From assembly GCF_001305855.1 (NCBI RefSeq), contig NZ_LIXZ01000015.1:853-64852 (forward strand): a stretch of 64,000 nt of DNA, given 5' to 3'. Positions 35,568-45,548 of the stretch are shown here, in pieces (position 1 is the stretch's first letter; each line of letters begins with the position of its first letter). The position numbers and the translations under genes are program-made. The notes below the pieces were generated by a model. It did not search any database. It was not told the DNA's origin and saw nothing but the letters and a program-made list of their open reading frames with translations. The stretch is from Rossellomorea vietnamensis (GTDB lineage: Bacteria > Bacillota > Bacilli > Bacillales > Bacillaceae_B).

Positions 35568-36071
35568 GTGAATGACCTTAAATTGATTGAAACATACAAA
35601 AGCTTTTTACAATCATATTCTCCGGAGCAACTAAGGTATATACCTGAGCATGGGGTCTGGTCGATCGGTCAAATGTATGACCATCTAATTGTCGTGGCTC
35701 ATGAGTATCTGGACAGTGTCGAAGCTTGTGCGATAGCTGATGGAGAGCAAACGCAGGGAAAAACAGAGTTTGGTGAATATTTATTTAACATTGGTGGATT
35801 CCCGCCAATTAAAATCCACTTACCGCCCGAACTCAATGCTCCCCCGGATAACACAAAAACGAAAGAGGATATGATGCAAGAGCTTGATCAACTAATGGAA
35901 CGAATGACAGAATTGAAAAAGAAAGTGGATGAAATCAACCCGAACTACAAACAGGAACATGGAGGCTTTGGATGGCTGAATGCCCAGGAGTGGTTTGAAC
36001 TCGTTGGAATGCACTTCCGTCATCACCTTCGTCAGAAGTATGAATTAGATGAAGCATGGGGACGGTTCTGA
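35568..36071 (+). CDS. DinB-family protein whose stop lies in a repeat
   Basis: 167 residues from a GTG at 35568, eight bases after AAGGAG; the frame is open to 35490 but without a ribosome site. The DinB-like four-helix bundle shows metal-site histidines in WSIGQMYDHLIVVAHEY and GMHFRHHLRQK. Such proteins bind a divalent metal and include bacillithiol-transferase-type enzymes. The last six residues, EAWGRF, and the stop codon are supplied by a GGGGACGGTTC repeat (36051 on), so the natural C-terminus may have been replaced. Confidence 0.8.
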   Translation: MNDLKLIETYKSFLQSYSPEQLRYIPEHGVWSIGQMYDHLIVVAHEYLDSVEACAIADGEQTQGKTEFGEYLFNIGGFPPIKIHLPPELNAPPDNTKTKEDMMQELDQLMERMTELKKKVDEINPNYKQEHGGFGWLNAQEWFELVGMHFRHHLRQKYELDEAWGRF

Positions 36072-36121
36072 TGCTTCTTCAAAATAAAAAAAAGAAGCAA
36101 GGGAACCGTCCCCTTGCTTCT
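36051..36121. repeat. Inverted pair of GGGGACGGTTC repeats between convergent genes
   Basis: GAAGCATGGGGACGGTTC...GCTTC (36051-36076), an A-rich spacer, then AAGAAGCAAGGGAACCGTCCCC...GCTTC. The left unit forms the 3' end of the DinB gene. The right unit is itself a near-perfect hairpin and can end the acetyltransferase transcript. Confidence 0.85.
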
Positions 36122-36694
36122 TCACTCATCAATCCCTTTCACGATTTTCGCAGGCACTCCTGCAACTACCACATTTTCAGGAATGTCCTTCGTGACGACC
36201 GCTCCTGCCGCGATGATGGAATTGTCCCCGATGGTGACGCCGGGCAGGATGGTGGCATTTGATCCGAGCCAAACGTTCTTCCCTAATGTCACCGGTGACG
36301 CGAATGTGGTGTTTCGCGTCTCCAGTGGCAATCCATGATTCAGTGTGGCAATCGTGACATTCATGCCGATCAGTGAACCGTCTCCGATGTGGATTCCGCC
36401 TCTGTCCTGAAAGGAACACCCTGTGTTGAAGAACACGTTCTTCCCAATGTTGATGTTCTTTCCAAAGTCCGTATAAAATGGCGGGAAGCACATGAACGAC
36501 GGATCCACATGGGTGCAGGTCAATTCGCTGAAGATCTCAACGATTTCTTCCTTGGAGTGATAGGAGTTATTCAACTCCATCGTGATCCTTTGAGCTTCGT
36601 AACTGCATTGAGTCAGAAGGCCATGCAATTCTTTATCTTCACCCGAAATGGGGTTGCCTTCTCTACAAAACGCCAGGAATTCGTCCATATTCAT
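36122..36694 (-). CDS. Left-handed beta-helix sugar O-acetyltransferase
   Basis: 190 residues of the maltose/galactoside acetyltransferase type: an N-terminal helical cap, then hexapeptide repeats (INIGKNVFFNTGCSFQDRGG, IHIGDGSLIGMNVTIATLNH with the catalytic histidine, LGSNATILPGVTIGDNSIIA) and AGVPAKIVKG at the end. It moves acetyl from acetyl-CoA to a sugar hydroxyl. A weak AGGTG lies upstream. It follows the alcohol dehydrogenase by 22 bases, so the two may share a MerR-controlled transcript. Confidence 0.85.
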   Translation of the reverse strand: MNMDEFLAFCREGNPISGEDKELHGLLTQCSYEAQRITMELNNSYHSKEEIVEIFSELTCTHVDPSFMCFPPFYTDFGKNINIGKNVFFNTGCSFQDRGGIHIGDGSLIGMNVTIATLNHGLPLETRNTTFASPVTLGKNVWLGSNATILPGVTIGDNSIIAAGAVVTKDIPENVVVAGVPAKIVKGIDE

Positions 36695-36716
36695 GTTCCA
36701 GACACCTGCCTAAATT

Positions 36717-37757
36717 TTATATCGTGCTCGTATCAATCACAAATCGATACTTCACATCAGAACCCAATACCCGTTCGTACGCTTCATCGATGTAATCGGC
36801 GGAAATCACTTCGATCGAAGGCACGATTCCATGTTCCCCGCAGAAATCAAGCATTTCCTGGGTCTCGCGGATGCCTCCGATCATGGAGCCGGCAAATGAG
36901 CGGCGGTGGCCGATCAATGAGAATACATTGACTTCGAGTGGCTCAGCAGGTGCTCCTACATTCACCATCGCGCCATCAAGCGTCAACAGGGATAAGTACG
37001 CACTGATATCAATCTTGGCACTTACCGTGTTAATGATCAGATCGAATGTACCAGCAAGCTTCTCGAACGTCTCCGGCTCGGTAGTAGCATAATAGCCTTC
37101 CGCACCGAATTCTAATCCATCTTCTTTTTTATTTAACGTACGTGAAAGAACCGATACTTCAGCTCCCATGGCGTGAGCGATCTTGACCGCCATATGACCG
37201 AGTCCACCCATGCCGACAACAGCTACCTTTTTCCCTGGGCCAGCATTCCAATGGTTCAATGGAGAAAACGTCGTAATCCCTGCACACAACAAAGGTGCCG
37301 CAGCGTCAAGCTCGATATTATCAGGAATGCGAAGGACGAAATCTTCCGTTACGACGATGTGAGTGGAATATCCGCCTTGAGTCGGCTCACCATACTTATC
37401 CACACCTGCATATGTAGGTACATTTCCTTTCAGGCAGTACTGCTCTTCCCCTTCACGGCAGTTCTTGCATTCGCCGCATGAATCAACCATGCATCCTACC
37501 CCGACCCGGTCGCCGGCTTTGTATTTCGTAACCTCGGAACCGACTTCCGTAACGATTCCCGCAATCTCGTGACCGGGAACGAGTGGATACTTCACTTCTC
37601 CCCATTCACCGTGTGCCGTATGGATATCAGAGTGACAGATACCCGCATACTTGATTTCAATCAGAACATCATGCACATCCAGATCGCGCCGCTCGATTTC
37701 AGCCTTTCTGAACGATTTATCAGGACCGTCTACAGCTCGTGCTTTAGCAATTACCAT
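36717..37757 (-). CDS. Zinc-dependent NAD(P) alcohol dehydrogenase
   Basis: 346 residues. Catalytic zinc site [15 protein letters not shown] and [12 protein letters not shown]; structural zinc cysteines in [18 protein letters not shown]; nucleotide loop [19 protein letters not shown]. It resembles the YahK/cinnamyl-alcohol group, which reduces many aldehydes with NADPH. It is divergent from a MerR-type regulator, and its promoter carries a palindrome in a 19-bp spacer, pointing to aldehyde-induced detoxification as with B. subtilis AdhA/AdhR. Confidence 0.9.
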   Translation of the reverse strand: MVIAKARAVDGPDKSFRKAEIERRDLDVHDVLIEIKYAGICHSDIHTAHGEWGEVKYPLVPGHEIAGIVTEVGSEVTKYKAGDRVGVGCMVDSCGECKNCREGEEQYCLKGNVPTYAGVDKYGEPTQGGYSTHIVVTEDFVLRIPDNIELDAAAPLLCAGITTFSPLNHWNAGPGKKVAVVGMGGLGHMAVKIAHAMGAEVSVLSRTLNKKEDGLEFGAEGYYATTEPETFEKLAGTFDLIINTVSAKIDISAYLSLLTLDGAMVNVGAPAEPLEVNVFSLIGHRRSFAGSMIGGIRETQEMLDFCGEHGIVPSIEVISADYIDEAYERVLGSDVKYRFVIDTSTI

Positions 37758-37814
37758 GAATAAAAACCTCCTGTAATAGTAGCTTTCAAGAGAGAATGAA
37801 CTCTTGTTAAACCA

Positions 37815-37845
37815 ATGGTAAACCCTATAGTTAACTCTAGGTCAA
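37815..37845 (-). promoter_or_regulatory. MerR-type promoter of the alcohol dehydrogenase
   Basis: Read on the minus strand: TTGACC (-35), a 19-bp spacer, and TACCAT (-10). The spacer holds most of the near-palindrome ACCTAGAGTTAACTATAGGGT (37822-37842). An over-long spacer with an operator inside it is the hallmark of MerR-family activation. Confidence 0.85.
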
Positions 37846-37955
37846 GAGATAACCCTCCCTGAATCTGTTTTGACAGCTAGTGATAACCGTGCTACGATTT
37901 TTCCACAACCATAGAGTTATCTCGACGTCTAGATGACGGAAAAAGGAGCACAAAT

Positions 37956-38369
37956 ATGAAGACTTATTCCATTGGAGAAGTGGCGAAAGAACTGAATCTC
38001 TCCATCTATACCCTGCGATACTACGACAAGGAAGGCCTCATGCCTTTTGTCGAGCGAACAGAAAACGGCACCCGACGATTTAAAGAATCGGATATCTCCG
38101 CATTACACATCATCGAGTGCCTGAAATCCACCGGCATGCCTATCAAGGAGATCAAGCACTTCATCGACTGGTGTGCTGAAGGAGACGCCACCCTGCAACA
38201 CCGTTATGACATGTTCCTCGAAAGAAAAGCCTCCGTAGAAGCAAAGATCAAAGAACTCCAGCAAACCATGGAAGTCATCGACCATAAATGCAGCTATTAT
38301 AAGACCGCTTTGGAAGCTGGTACTGAAGATATTCATAAGGGGAAAAAGATTGAGATTGTTAATCCATGA
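37956..38369 (+). CDS. MerR-family regulator, AdhR-like
   Basis: 137 residues: SIGEVAKELNLSIYTLRYYD at the N-terminus is the MerR helix-turn-helix, with the wing in NGTRRFKESDI, followed by a dimer coiled coil (ERKASVEAKIKELQQTMEVI). Cysteines in IIECLKST and FIDWCAEG could sense reactive aldehydes, as in AdhR. It is divergent from the alcohol dehydrogenase and most likely controls it through the 19-bp-spacer promoter. Confidence 0.88.
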   Translation: MKTYSIGEVAKELNLSIYTLRYYDKEGLMPFVERTENGTRRFKESDISALHIIECLKSTGMPIKEIKHFIDWCAEGDATLQHRYDMFLERKASVEAKIKELQQTMEVIDHKCSYYKTALEAGTEDIHKGKKIEIVNP

Positions 38370-38370
38370 G

Positions 38371-38441
38371 GAAGCAAGGGGACGGTTCTGCTGCTTCCCC
38401 TCGACGTAAAAAAGAAGCACGAGAACCGTCCCCGCGCTTCT
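38371..38441. repeat. Inverted pair of GGGGACGGTTC repeats
   Basis: GAAGCAAGGGGACGGTTC...GCTTCCCC starts directly at the stop of the MerR gene; the facing unit GAAGCACGAGAACCGTCCCC...GCTTC ends at the stop of the nucleotidyltransferase. It fills the whole gap between the two convergent genes. Confidence 0.85.
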
Positions 38442-39209
38442 TTACCCCTCCAACACTTTCCCAACCATCAACCTCATAAATGAAACGACTTCTCCTTCAC
38501 CAAGCTCTTCCCTAATCCATTCAAACTCACTTTCTAACAGACTCGCAATCTTCCGTACCGCTTCCCCATGATGTGACGGTGTCATCGCCTCATAAATCTC
38601 CACCACACGATCTTGTCGTTCTTGTGGCAAATCCCTGTGAATCGTCTTCAATCCAAGCACAGCCCGCTCCTTCGCGTACCGCGAAAGCAGAATGATCGTC
38701 ACGCATCTCATCGAGTGCCGCAGCATTTCCACTGCCCACGTATCATTCCCTCTCGCTGCTGCTTTCTGATACTGAAACAGAAACCAGGCGGAGTCGAGGA
38801 CGTTATCGGTGAACTGCTCTTTTGTAACGGTGAGGTTTTGGCTAGATTCATATTTCCCCATCAGATTGTCAGGATCGTATAACACCGTAAAGAAATCCTT
38901 CTCCTGTATAGTCTTCTCCGTCACCGTGAACAGATCGATGTGCAGCCAATCTTCATAGATGGCGATGATCTGCGGCGCGATGATGAAGATGTCATCGTGA
39001 AAGATGAGGTCCTTGTACGCTTTCAAATGATCGAGACGGCGGGTCAGGAATTCCTTTTCTTCCCCTTCCTCCACTAAACAGTACAGGTCGATATCGGAAT
39101 GTTCATCGTGTTCTTTCCGTCCCATGGATCCCTTGAGGAATACGCTCCGGACGCTTGGGTCTTTTTTTAGGCTTTCAAGTACTTTTCTCACCGCTGCTTC
39201 TTGACGCAT
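38442..39209 (-). CDS. Nucleotidyltransferase-domain protein
   Basis: 255 residues. The polymerase-beta-type active site is at the N-terminus: FLKGSMGRKEHDEHSDIDLY (G-S ... D-x-D), with a third acid in LHIDLFTV. The rest is helical, as in aminoglycoside nucleotidyltransferases and related proteins. The substrate is unknown; antibiotic modification is possible but not shown. A second, different nucleotidyltransferase gene lies 18 bases upstream on the same strand. Confidence 0.8.
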   Translation of the reverse strand: MRQEAAVRKVLESLKKDPSVRSVFLKGSMGRKEHDEHSDIDLYCLVEEGEEKEFLTRRLDHLKAYKDLIFHDDIFIIAPQIIAIYEDWLHIDLFTVTEKTIQEKDFFTVLYDPDNLMGKYESSQNLTVTKEQFTDNVLDSAWFLFQYQKAAARGNDTWAVEMLRHSMRCVTIILLSRYAKERAVLGLKTIHRDLPQERQDRVVEIYEAMTPSHHGEAVRKIASLLESEFEWIREELGEGEVVSFMRLMVGKVLEG

Positions 39210-39227
39210 ATGTACGTCCCCTCTCTT

Positions 39228-40070
39228 TTAACACTTTAAATTCCTTGCCTTCCTGGGGTTATGGACCTCCAGCCACCTCTCAGATTCCTGAATCATCCAC
39301 TCACCCATCCGACCTAAGAAATCCAAGATTTCAATTGGATCGTCAACCGGGTTAATCGCATATTCCACTGCTTGCTTCATTTCGGATTCTTTTTCGGGGT
39401 AGTGCTTGGAAAATAGCTTATAGGCCGGATATAAATCTCTGGTATACGTTTTTTCTTCATTTATGACCAGCGCTAACCCAGCCCGGACGATGATTTTCAT
39501 GATCCACACGCAGCAGTCCGCTATATCCTCCCGGTCGTCATTTCCATTAAGATCTTCTTTTGCCAGTTCGATCTGTTTCGCTACATTCACAAGGTGTTCG
39601 TTCCCAAGACTTGTATCTGCTTTATAATCAGGTAGATGCGCCTTCACATCTTCCCCATACACACAGACACTGTGCGTTTTAATCATGAAAGGCATGATGG
39701 AAAAGGCTTCGGTGTTTAAAATATCTTCCTTTTCGTAAAAACTGAATTCCACTCCATTTATACACGGAAACCTTTTGTTCACCTCTTGCTCCGCCTTCTC
39801 TACCCAATTCAGGTCTAAATCCTTGATCCTCCTATTTGTAATGGCGATCGTATCCAAATCGGACACCCCCTCAATCTCCAATCCACGAGGGACGGACCCT
39901 CTAATGTAGATGCTGTGCAAGTCCTCTTTCAAATGAGTTTGATACCATACGATTACCTCTTCCACCACCTTTAGAAAAACAGGTCCGATCTTCTCTACTC
40001 TTGAATCATTGATGAGATAACCATTCGCATCCATGGGACAAAAACGTCCAATTTCCTTTATTTTAGTCAA
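39228..40070 (-). CDS. Nucleotidyltransferase-domain protein, second type
   Basis: 280 residues. The active-site motif is IYIRGSVPRGLEIEGVSDLD (G-S ... D-L-D), with a third acid in GVEFSFYEKE. A helical C-terminal half follows (DCCVWIMKIIVRAGLALVIN). It differs clearly from the downstream neighbour, so the two are not a recent duplication. Probably co-transcribed with it. Function unknown. Confidence 0.8.
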   Translation of the reverse strand: MTKIKEIGRFCPMDANGYLINDSRVEKIGPVFLKVVEEVIVWYQTHLKEDLHSIYIRGSVPRGLEIEGVSDLDTIAITNRRIKDLDLNWVEKAEQEVNKRFPCINGVEFSFYEKEDILNTEAFSIMPFMIKTHSVCVYGEDVKAHLPDYKADTSLGNEHLVNVAKQIELAKEDLNGNDDREDIADCCVWIMKIIVRAGLALVINEEKTYTRDLYPAYKLFSKHYPEKESEMKQAVEYAINPVDDPIEILDFLGRMGEWMIQESERWLEVHNPRKARNLKC

Positions 40071-40282
40071 TGTATCACTCCTTTTTGAACCAGAGGGACG
40101 GACACCCTGGCTGGTTAAAAATGTCGATTACGCCATTATACCAATTTTTTCATATGAAACATATATTCAAACGGGAATTTAAAATAGAACCTTCCCCTTA
40201 CCAAAAATTCATAAAGGTAACCATTTACAATAAATTACAAGGAAGTGTTTTACATTTAAATCTTATAAGGAGGAATATTTTT

Positions 40283-40879
40283 ATGAAAAAGATGAGTTTT
40301 CTAATGGCTGGTGCCCTAGTCATGATGCTTGCAGGTTGTGGTGGGGATGCGGCTGTCGAGGAACTTGACAAGAATGATACGCAAAAAGCCGAGGCCAAGA
40401 CGACGGGTGCGTCCGAAGAAAAAGCAGAGAAAAAAGCCCAGGAAAAAGATATTTGGACGTATTACAATGACGCCACATGGTCCGATGATTACAACGGCTT
40501 GAAGATGGAAATCCAGAAGGTTGTCGTGAGCGATAAAGCCCCTACCATGGAAGACGAGAACGCTAAATCGTCGGCCGTCGGTGTGAAGTTCAAAATGGAG
40601 AATACAACGGAAGGCAAGTTCACCTTCTACCCGGATCAGGCCGTCCTCGTCACCAGCACCGGTGAACAAATTGACATGCCGGACATGTGGGTCTCAGACA
40701 GCATCGGCGGTGAGATCGACAAAGGCGTCATCAAGGAAGGCAATATCATCTGGTACCTTGAACGTGGCCACGCCGAAGACATCGAGTGGATCAAGATGGA
40801 ATTCAACGGGCATCAGGGAGCCGAAGATGACTTTGAGAGTGAGATGAAGGAGTATGAGGTTGAGTTACCATTGAAGTAG
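40283..40879 (+). CDS. Lipoprotein with DUF4352/DUF5067-like domain
   Basis: 198 residues starting at an ATG nine bases after AAGGAGG; the frame is open to 40070 without a start signal. The lipoprotein signal is KKMSFLMAGALVMMLAGCGG with the cysteine at about 19. A charged linker (~25-55) follows, then a beta-sandwich-like domain (SSAVGVKFKMENTTEGKFTF, NIIWYLERG) of the extracellular DUF4352/DUF5067 kind. It probably binds something at the outer face of the membrane. Confidence 0.7.
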   Translation: MKKMSFLMAGALVMMLAGCGGDAAVEELDKNDTQKAEAKTTGASEEKAEKKAQEKDIWTYYNDATWSDDYNGLKMEIQKVVVSDKAPTMEDENAKSSAVGVKFKMENTTEGKFTFYPDQAVLVTSTGEQIDMPDMWVSDSIGGEIDKGVIKEGNIIWYLERGHAEDIEWIKMEFNGHQGAEDDFESEMKEYEVELPLK

Positions 40880-40882
40880 AGT

Positions 40883-40951
40883 GTGCAGGGGGACGGTTCT
40901 GATGCTTCCCCTAAGCATAAAAAAGAAGCACGAAAACCTTCCCCTCGCTTC
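40883..40951. repeat. Inverted pair of GGGGACGGTTC repeats
   Basis: GTGCAGGGGGACGGTTC...GCTTCC, an A-rich spacer, then a decayed facing unit GAAGCACGAAAACCTTCCCC...GCTTC. It begins three bases after the lipoprotein stop. Confidence 0.8.
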
Positions 40952-41038
40952 AAAGCCAGCGCTTCAAAGAAGCCTCATTTCATCTTCCCATGATACAATG
41001 AAAAGGAAAGTATCATTTAAAATTCAGGAGGGAATACC

Positions 41039-41536
41039 ATGTTCACATCCAAAAATGATTTCCTACAAGAATGGAAACAAGAAGCCGCAGTCACCCAAAA
41101 GGTAATGGACGCACTGACAGACGAGTCACTGAAACAAGAGGTGGCACCTGACCTGTACAGCATCGGAAGCGTCGCCTGGCACATCACGGGAGCTACATAC
41201 TACTTCCCGGCTCAGGTTGGCATCACATTCGAAGTACCGGATCTTCGCAAAGAAGCACCGACATCCGCTGCAGAAATCAGCGAAACGTATAAGCTCGTCA
41301 GCGACCGTCTGGTAGAAGCCGTTTCTGAGCAGGTATCTGATGAGAAGATGAACGAAATGGTGAATCTCTTTGGAATGGAAATGCCGGTCCAAGCCGTATT
41401 CCGCTTATTGATTCAACATCAGGCTCATCACCGTGGACAGTTAACGGTTCTCATGCGTCAGGCTGGTTTGAAAGTGCCTGGTGTGTATGGTCCGAGTAAG
41501 GAAGAAATGGAAGCAATGAATGCGCAGAAGAGTTAA
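41039..41536 (+). CDS. DinB-family protein
   Basis: 165 residues, a complete DinB-type bundle with the three metal histidines visible: SVAWHITGATYYFP and LIQHQAHHRGQLTVLMRQ. It begins FTSKNDFLQEWKQEAAVTQK. CAGGAGGG lies about eight bases before the ATG. Metal-dependent transferase or hydrolase activity is known in the family; the substrate here is unknown. Unrelated in detail to the DinB-like gene at 35568. Confidence 0.88.
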   Translation: MFTSKNDFLQEWKQEAAVTQKVMDALTDESLKQEVAPDLYSIGSVAWHITGATYYFPAQVGITFEVPDLRKEAPTSAAEISETYKLVSDRLVEAVSEQVSDEKMNEMVNLFGMEMPVQAVFRLLIQHQAHHRGQLTVLMRQAGLKVPGVYGPSKEEMEAMNAQKS

Positions 41537-41589
41537 TGAGTGAGGGACAACCGGCGGGAGCCGGTTGTTTTTAATATGTAGAGACAAGT

Positions 41590-42351
41590 CTATTTTATGA
41601 TTACTCCCTGAAAATCCTCGTCGACTGCAGCTCTGTTCTGCACTTTTGCACGGAGATCCTGAATAAATGGCTCCGCATCCTCCATATAAATCAACGCCTT
41701 CTTCACCAATTTCCTCTGCCCGAAACACCCTCTCGCCTCTATCGGTTCCTTGAAGATGATTTCATACCTCAACTCATCGATCATCCCGAAGACGCGGGTG
41801 AACACCCTAGGCAGCATGGCGACATGAAACACATTTTTCTCGTGGATGATGCCCCCGCTTTTTGCATATTGGGTTCTGGCCGGCTGTATGGCCGAAACAT
41901 CCTCTATGTTAAAACAAAGAGACCTCCGCACTCCGATTTTCATCTCTACCTGGTTTTCCTTGAACGCAATCGGAGAGTTCCGGACAAGATTATAGTCCCC
42001 GAGCATATAAAGAATGCTGTAGACATGCAGTACGACAAGGATATCCGCCCGGAGTGGATCCACGTCTTTTAAATAGTAATGAAACGCGAACGCTTCGATC
42101 ACCTGTTCATGAAGAAGCGCGATGAACAGCCAGAAATAGTTGGAGCCTTTATGATAAGCATACGTTCCTTCACTCGGCTTCACCTTCCATCTGAACAGGG
42201 CATAGTAGAAGACGATCGCTTCTTTCTTTAAAATCGTGACCAAGGGATTTTCCTCCATGTGGCCTCTTCTATATTTTATAAAAAGAATAATGGCACCGAT
42301 GTCCGCCAGTACAATCAGGATAACGAGTGAGATGATCAGTTGAGTGTCCAT
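41590..42351 (-). CDS. Hypothetical membrane protein
   Basis: 253 residues with an N-terminal membrane helix (LIISLVILIVLADIGAIILF), further hydrophobic stretches at about 70-130 (YFWLFIALLHEQVIEAFAFH; ADILVVLHVYSILYML) and a soluble C-terminal half with beta-strand character. No domain recognised. GGAGGAAG precedes the ATG at 42351. Single gene. Confidence 0.6.
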   Translation of the reverse strand: MDTQLIISLVILIVLADIGAIILFIKYRRGHMEENPLVTILKKEAIVFYYALFRWKVKPSEGTYAYHKGSNYFWLFIALLHEQVIEAFAFHYYLKDVDPLRADILVVLHVYSILYMLGDYNLVRNSPIAFKENQVEMKIGVRRSLCFNIEDVSAIQPARTQYAKSGGIIHEKNVFHVAMLPRVFTRVFGMIDELRYEIIFKEPIEARGCFGQRKLVKKALIYMEDAEPFIQDLRAKVQNRAAVDEDFQGVIIK

Positions 42352-42560
42352 GGTCTTCCTCCTTTATCCAACCAAAATCCATATATACCCTTTTATGGAA
42401 TTATCATCTTAAATGTAAGGTATCCTTTGTAGGATGTATAGGGTTATTTACCGTTTTTTCTTAATAGACAAGGGATTGTGACGGAATGGTTAATAAATGG
42501 AAATCACGGTTGACTGGGGAGGAGTTTTTTGAAGGTGAGGACGTGGCTTGTTATAAACGT

Positions 42561-42604
42561 ACCAAAGCCAGGTGGACAGCATAGCCGGTTCACCTGGCTT
42601 TGGT
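42561..42604. terminator. Long hairpin in the 42352-42719 gap
   Basis: ACCAAAGCCAGGTG pairs perfectly with CACCTGGCTTTGGT around a 16-base loop. There is no close T-run, so it is terminator-like at best. The rest of the gap shows no sure gene. Confidence 0.5.
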
Positions 42605-42719
42605 TAGGATATATCCTCTTTTTCTATTAAATATGGATGATAAATCTATGAAACAGTCAAATTCAGACTGAACGGGGTCTTAATAGAGGGTGCCAGCTAC
42701 GTCTATAAGCTAACCTCCC

Positions 42720-44315
<1,596 letters not shown>

Positions 44316-44371
44316 ACATAACCTCCTCAGCACGTCCTTTAATGTAAATGCAGTCATCTAAGTATAGTTTC

Positions 44372-44402
44372 AATATACTAGGTTTTTGTTGTATTTACAA
44401 CA
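44372..44402 (-). promoter_or_regulatory. Promoter and operator of marR-paiA-paiB
   Basis: On the minus strand TTGTAA (-35, 44395-44400) and TATATT (-10, 44372-44377) are 17 bases apart. The palindrome TGTTGTATTTACAACA (44387-44402) covers the -35, as expected for autorepression by the MarR protein. Confidence 0.8.
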
Positions 44403-44444
44403 TAATACCCTCTTACATAAAGCGCAGCATGGAGACGGCTTGTT

Positions 44445-44481
44445 CTTCTGAAGAAACACTGACTGTCTGTTTCTTCAGAAG
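44445..44481. repeat. Perfect 14-bp-stem hairpin between divergent promoters
   Basis: CTTCTGAAGAAACA, a short loop, TGTTTCTTCAGAAG. No T-run on either strand, so it is not a plain terminator. The GCATGGAGACGG just before it looks like a worn piece of the GGGGACGGTTC family. Confidence 0.65.
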
Positions 44482-44590
44482 CATTTCCAACCATCCATAA
44501 TCCACCTATCAAAAACCACCCAACGGACCTGTCCCCCCGGTCCCCCATATGCTATAGTATCCTAGTATCAATCAAGAACGGAGTGAGCAT

Positions 44591-45424
44591 ATGAATTCAA
44601 CAACGAAAGAAATCACACTGATTATTATCGGCTCCTTATTCTTCGCCCTTGGGGTCAATTTGTTCGCGATTCCGAATGAGCTTGGGGAAGGCGGCGTGAC
44701 GGGGATTTCGATGATCCTTTACTATGTATTCGATTGGTCGCCGGGTATCACGAACTTCGCCATGAACGGGGTTCTGCTCGCCATCGGATATAAGGTTTTA
44801 AATAAACGGGTAACATGGTACACCATGCTTGCCATCTTCTTTACCTCCCTCTTCATTCAATTGACGGAAGGAATGGGGGACTCGGTCGACATCATGCTCG
44901 GTACCGTATTTGCCGGGGTGTTCATCGGGATCGGACTCGGCCTTGTCCTGCGTTCAGGCGGGACGACGGGTGGATCCACGATTGTGGCCCGCATGCTGAA
45001 CCAGCGATTCGGATGGGGCGTCAGTACGAGTATGTTCGTGTTCGACATCATTGTCGTCCTCAGTTCCATGTTCGTCATCGGAATTGAAAACACGATGTAC
45101 ACCGGAATTTCCATCTATATCAGCACGAAGATCCTCGATTACCTGATCGATGGATTCGATACACGGAAGGCGGTCACGATCATCTCCCAGGATACCGATG
45201 CCATCGCCGAGAAAGTCAGCGCCAAAATGGATCGCGGCGTCACCCTCATCAACGCAAGAGGTCACTATTCCAAAGCGTCGAAAGATATCTTATACGTCGT
45301 CATCAACAAGCAGGAGCTCTTCCTCCTCAAGAAAATGATCCAGCAGATCGACGAGAAAGCATTTGTGGTCGTTCATGATGTGCGGGATGTATTCGGGGAA
45401 GGATTTACGTTTCCGAAGACGTAA
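44591..45424 (+). CDS. YitT-family membrane protein (DUF2179 C-terminus)
   Basis: 277 residues. Five or six membrane helices in the first ~175 (IIIGSLFFALGVNLFAIP; ELGEGGVTGISMILYYVF; GLVLRSGGTTGGSTIVARML), then the cytoplasmic DUF2179 domain (RKAVTIISQDTDAIAEKVS; ILYVVINKQELFLLKKMI). The G-G-T-T-G-G-S stretch is typical of the family. Role unsettled; transport is presumed. Its stop lies just ahead of a repeat. Confidence 0.9.
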   Translation: MNSTTKEITLIIIGSLFFALGVNLFAIPNELGEGGVTGISMILYYVFDWSPGITNFAMNGVLLAIGYKVLNKRVTWYTMLAIFFTSLFIQLTEGMGDSVDIMLGTVFAGVFIGIGLGLVLRSGGTTGGSTIVARMLNQRFGWGVSTSMFVFDIIVVLSSMFVIGIENTMYTGISIYISTKILDYLIDGFDTRKAVTIISQDTDAIAEKVSAKMDRGVTLINARGHYSKASKDILYVVINKQELFLLKKMIQQIDEKAFVVVHDVRDVFGEGFTFPKT

Positions 45425-45512
45425 GCATGGGGACGGTTCTCGTGCTTCCTTTTTTACCAAAGGGACAGGTTTCTTGGCTCATTTAGAGCCGGGAGACCTG
45501 TCTCTCTTTTAA
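45422..45512 (+). repeat. Composite repeat, copy A: GGGGACGGTTC unit plus GGGACAGG hairpin
   Basis: TAAGCATGGGGACGGTTCTC...GCTTCC then T-run, followed by AAAGGGACAGGT...ACCTGTCTCTCTTTT around a GGCTC/GAGCC inner stem. Both hairpins end in T-runs and can terminate the YitT gene. The whole 90-bp block recurs at 47403. Confidence 0.85.
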
Positions 45513-45548
45513 TCTCTGCAAACATTCGTTTAGATGATACCCGCCACC

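Noticed and set aside
42486-42584. A 32-codon plus-strand frame in the 42.4-42.7 kb gap
   Set aside because: Weak ribosome site, no motif, and its end overlaps the 42561 hairpin.
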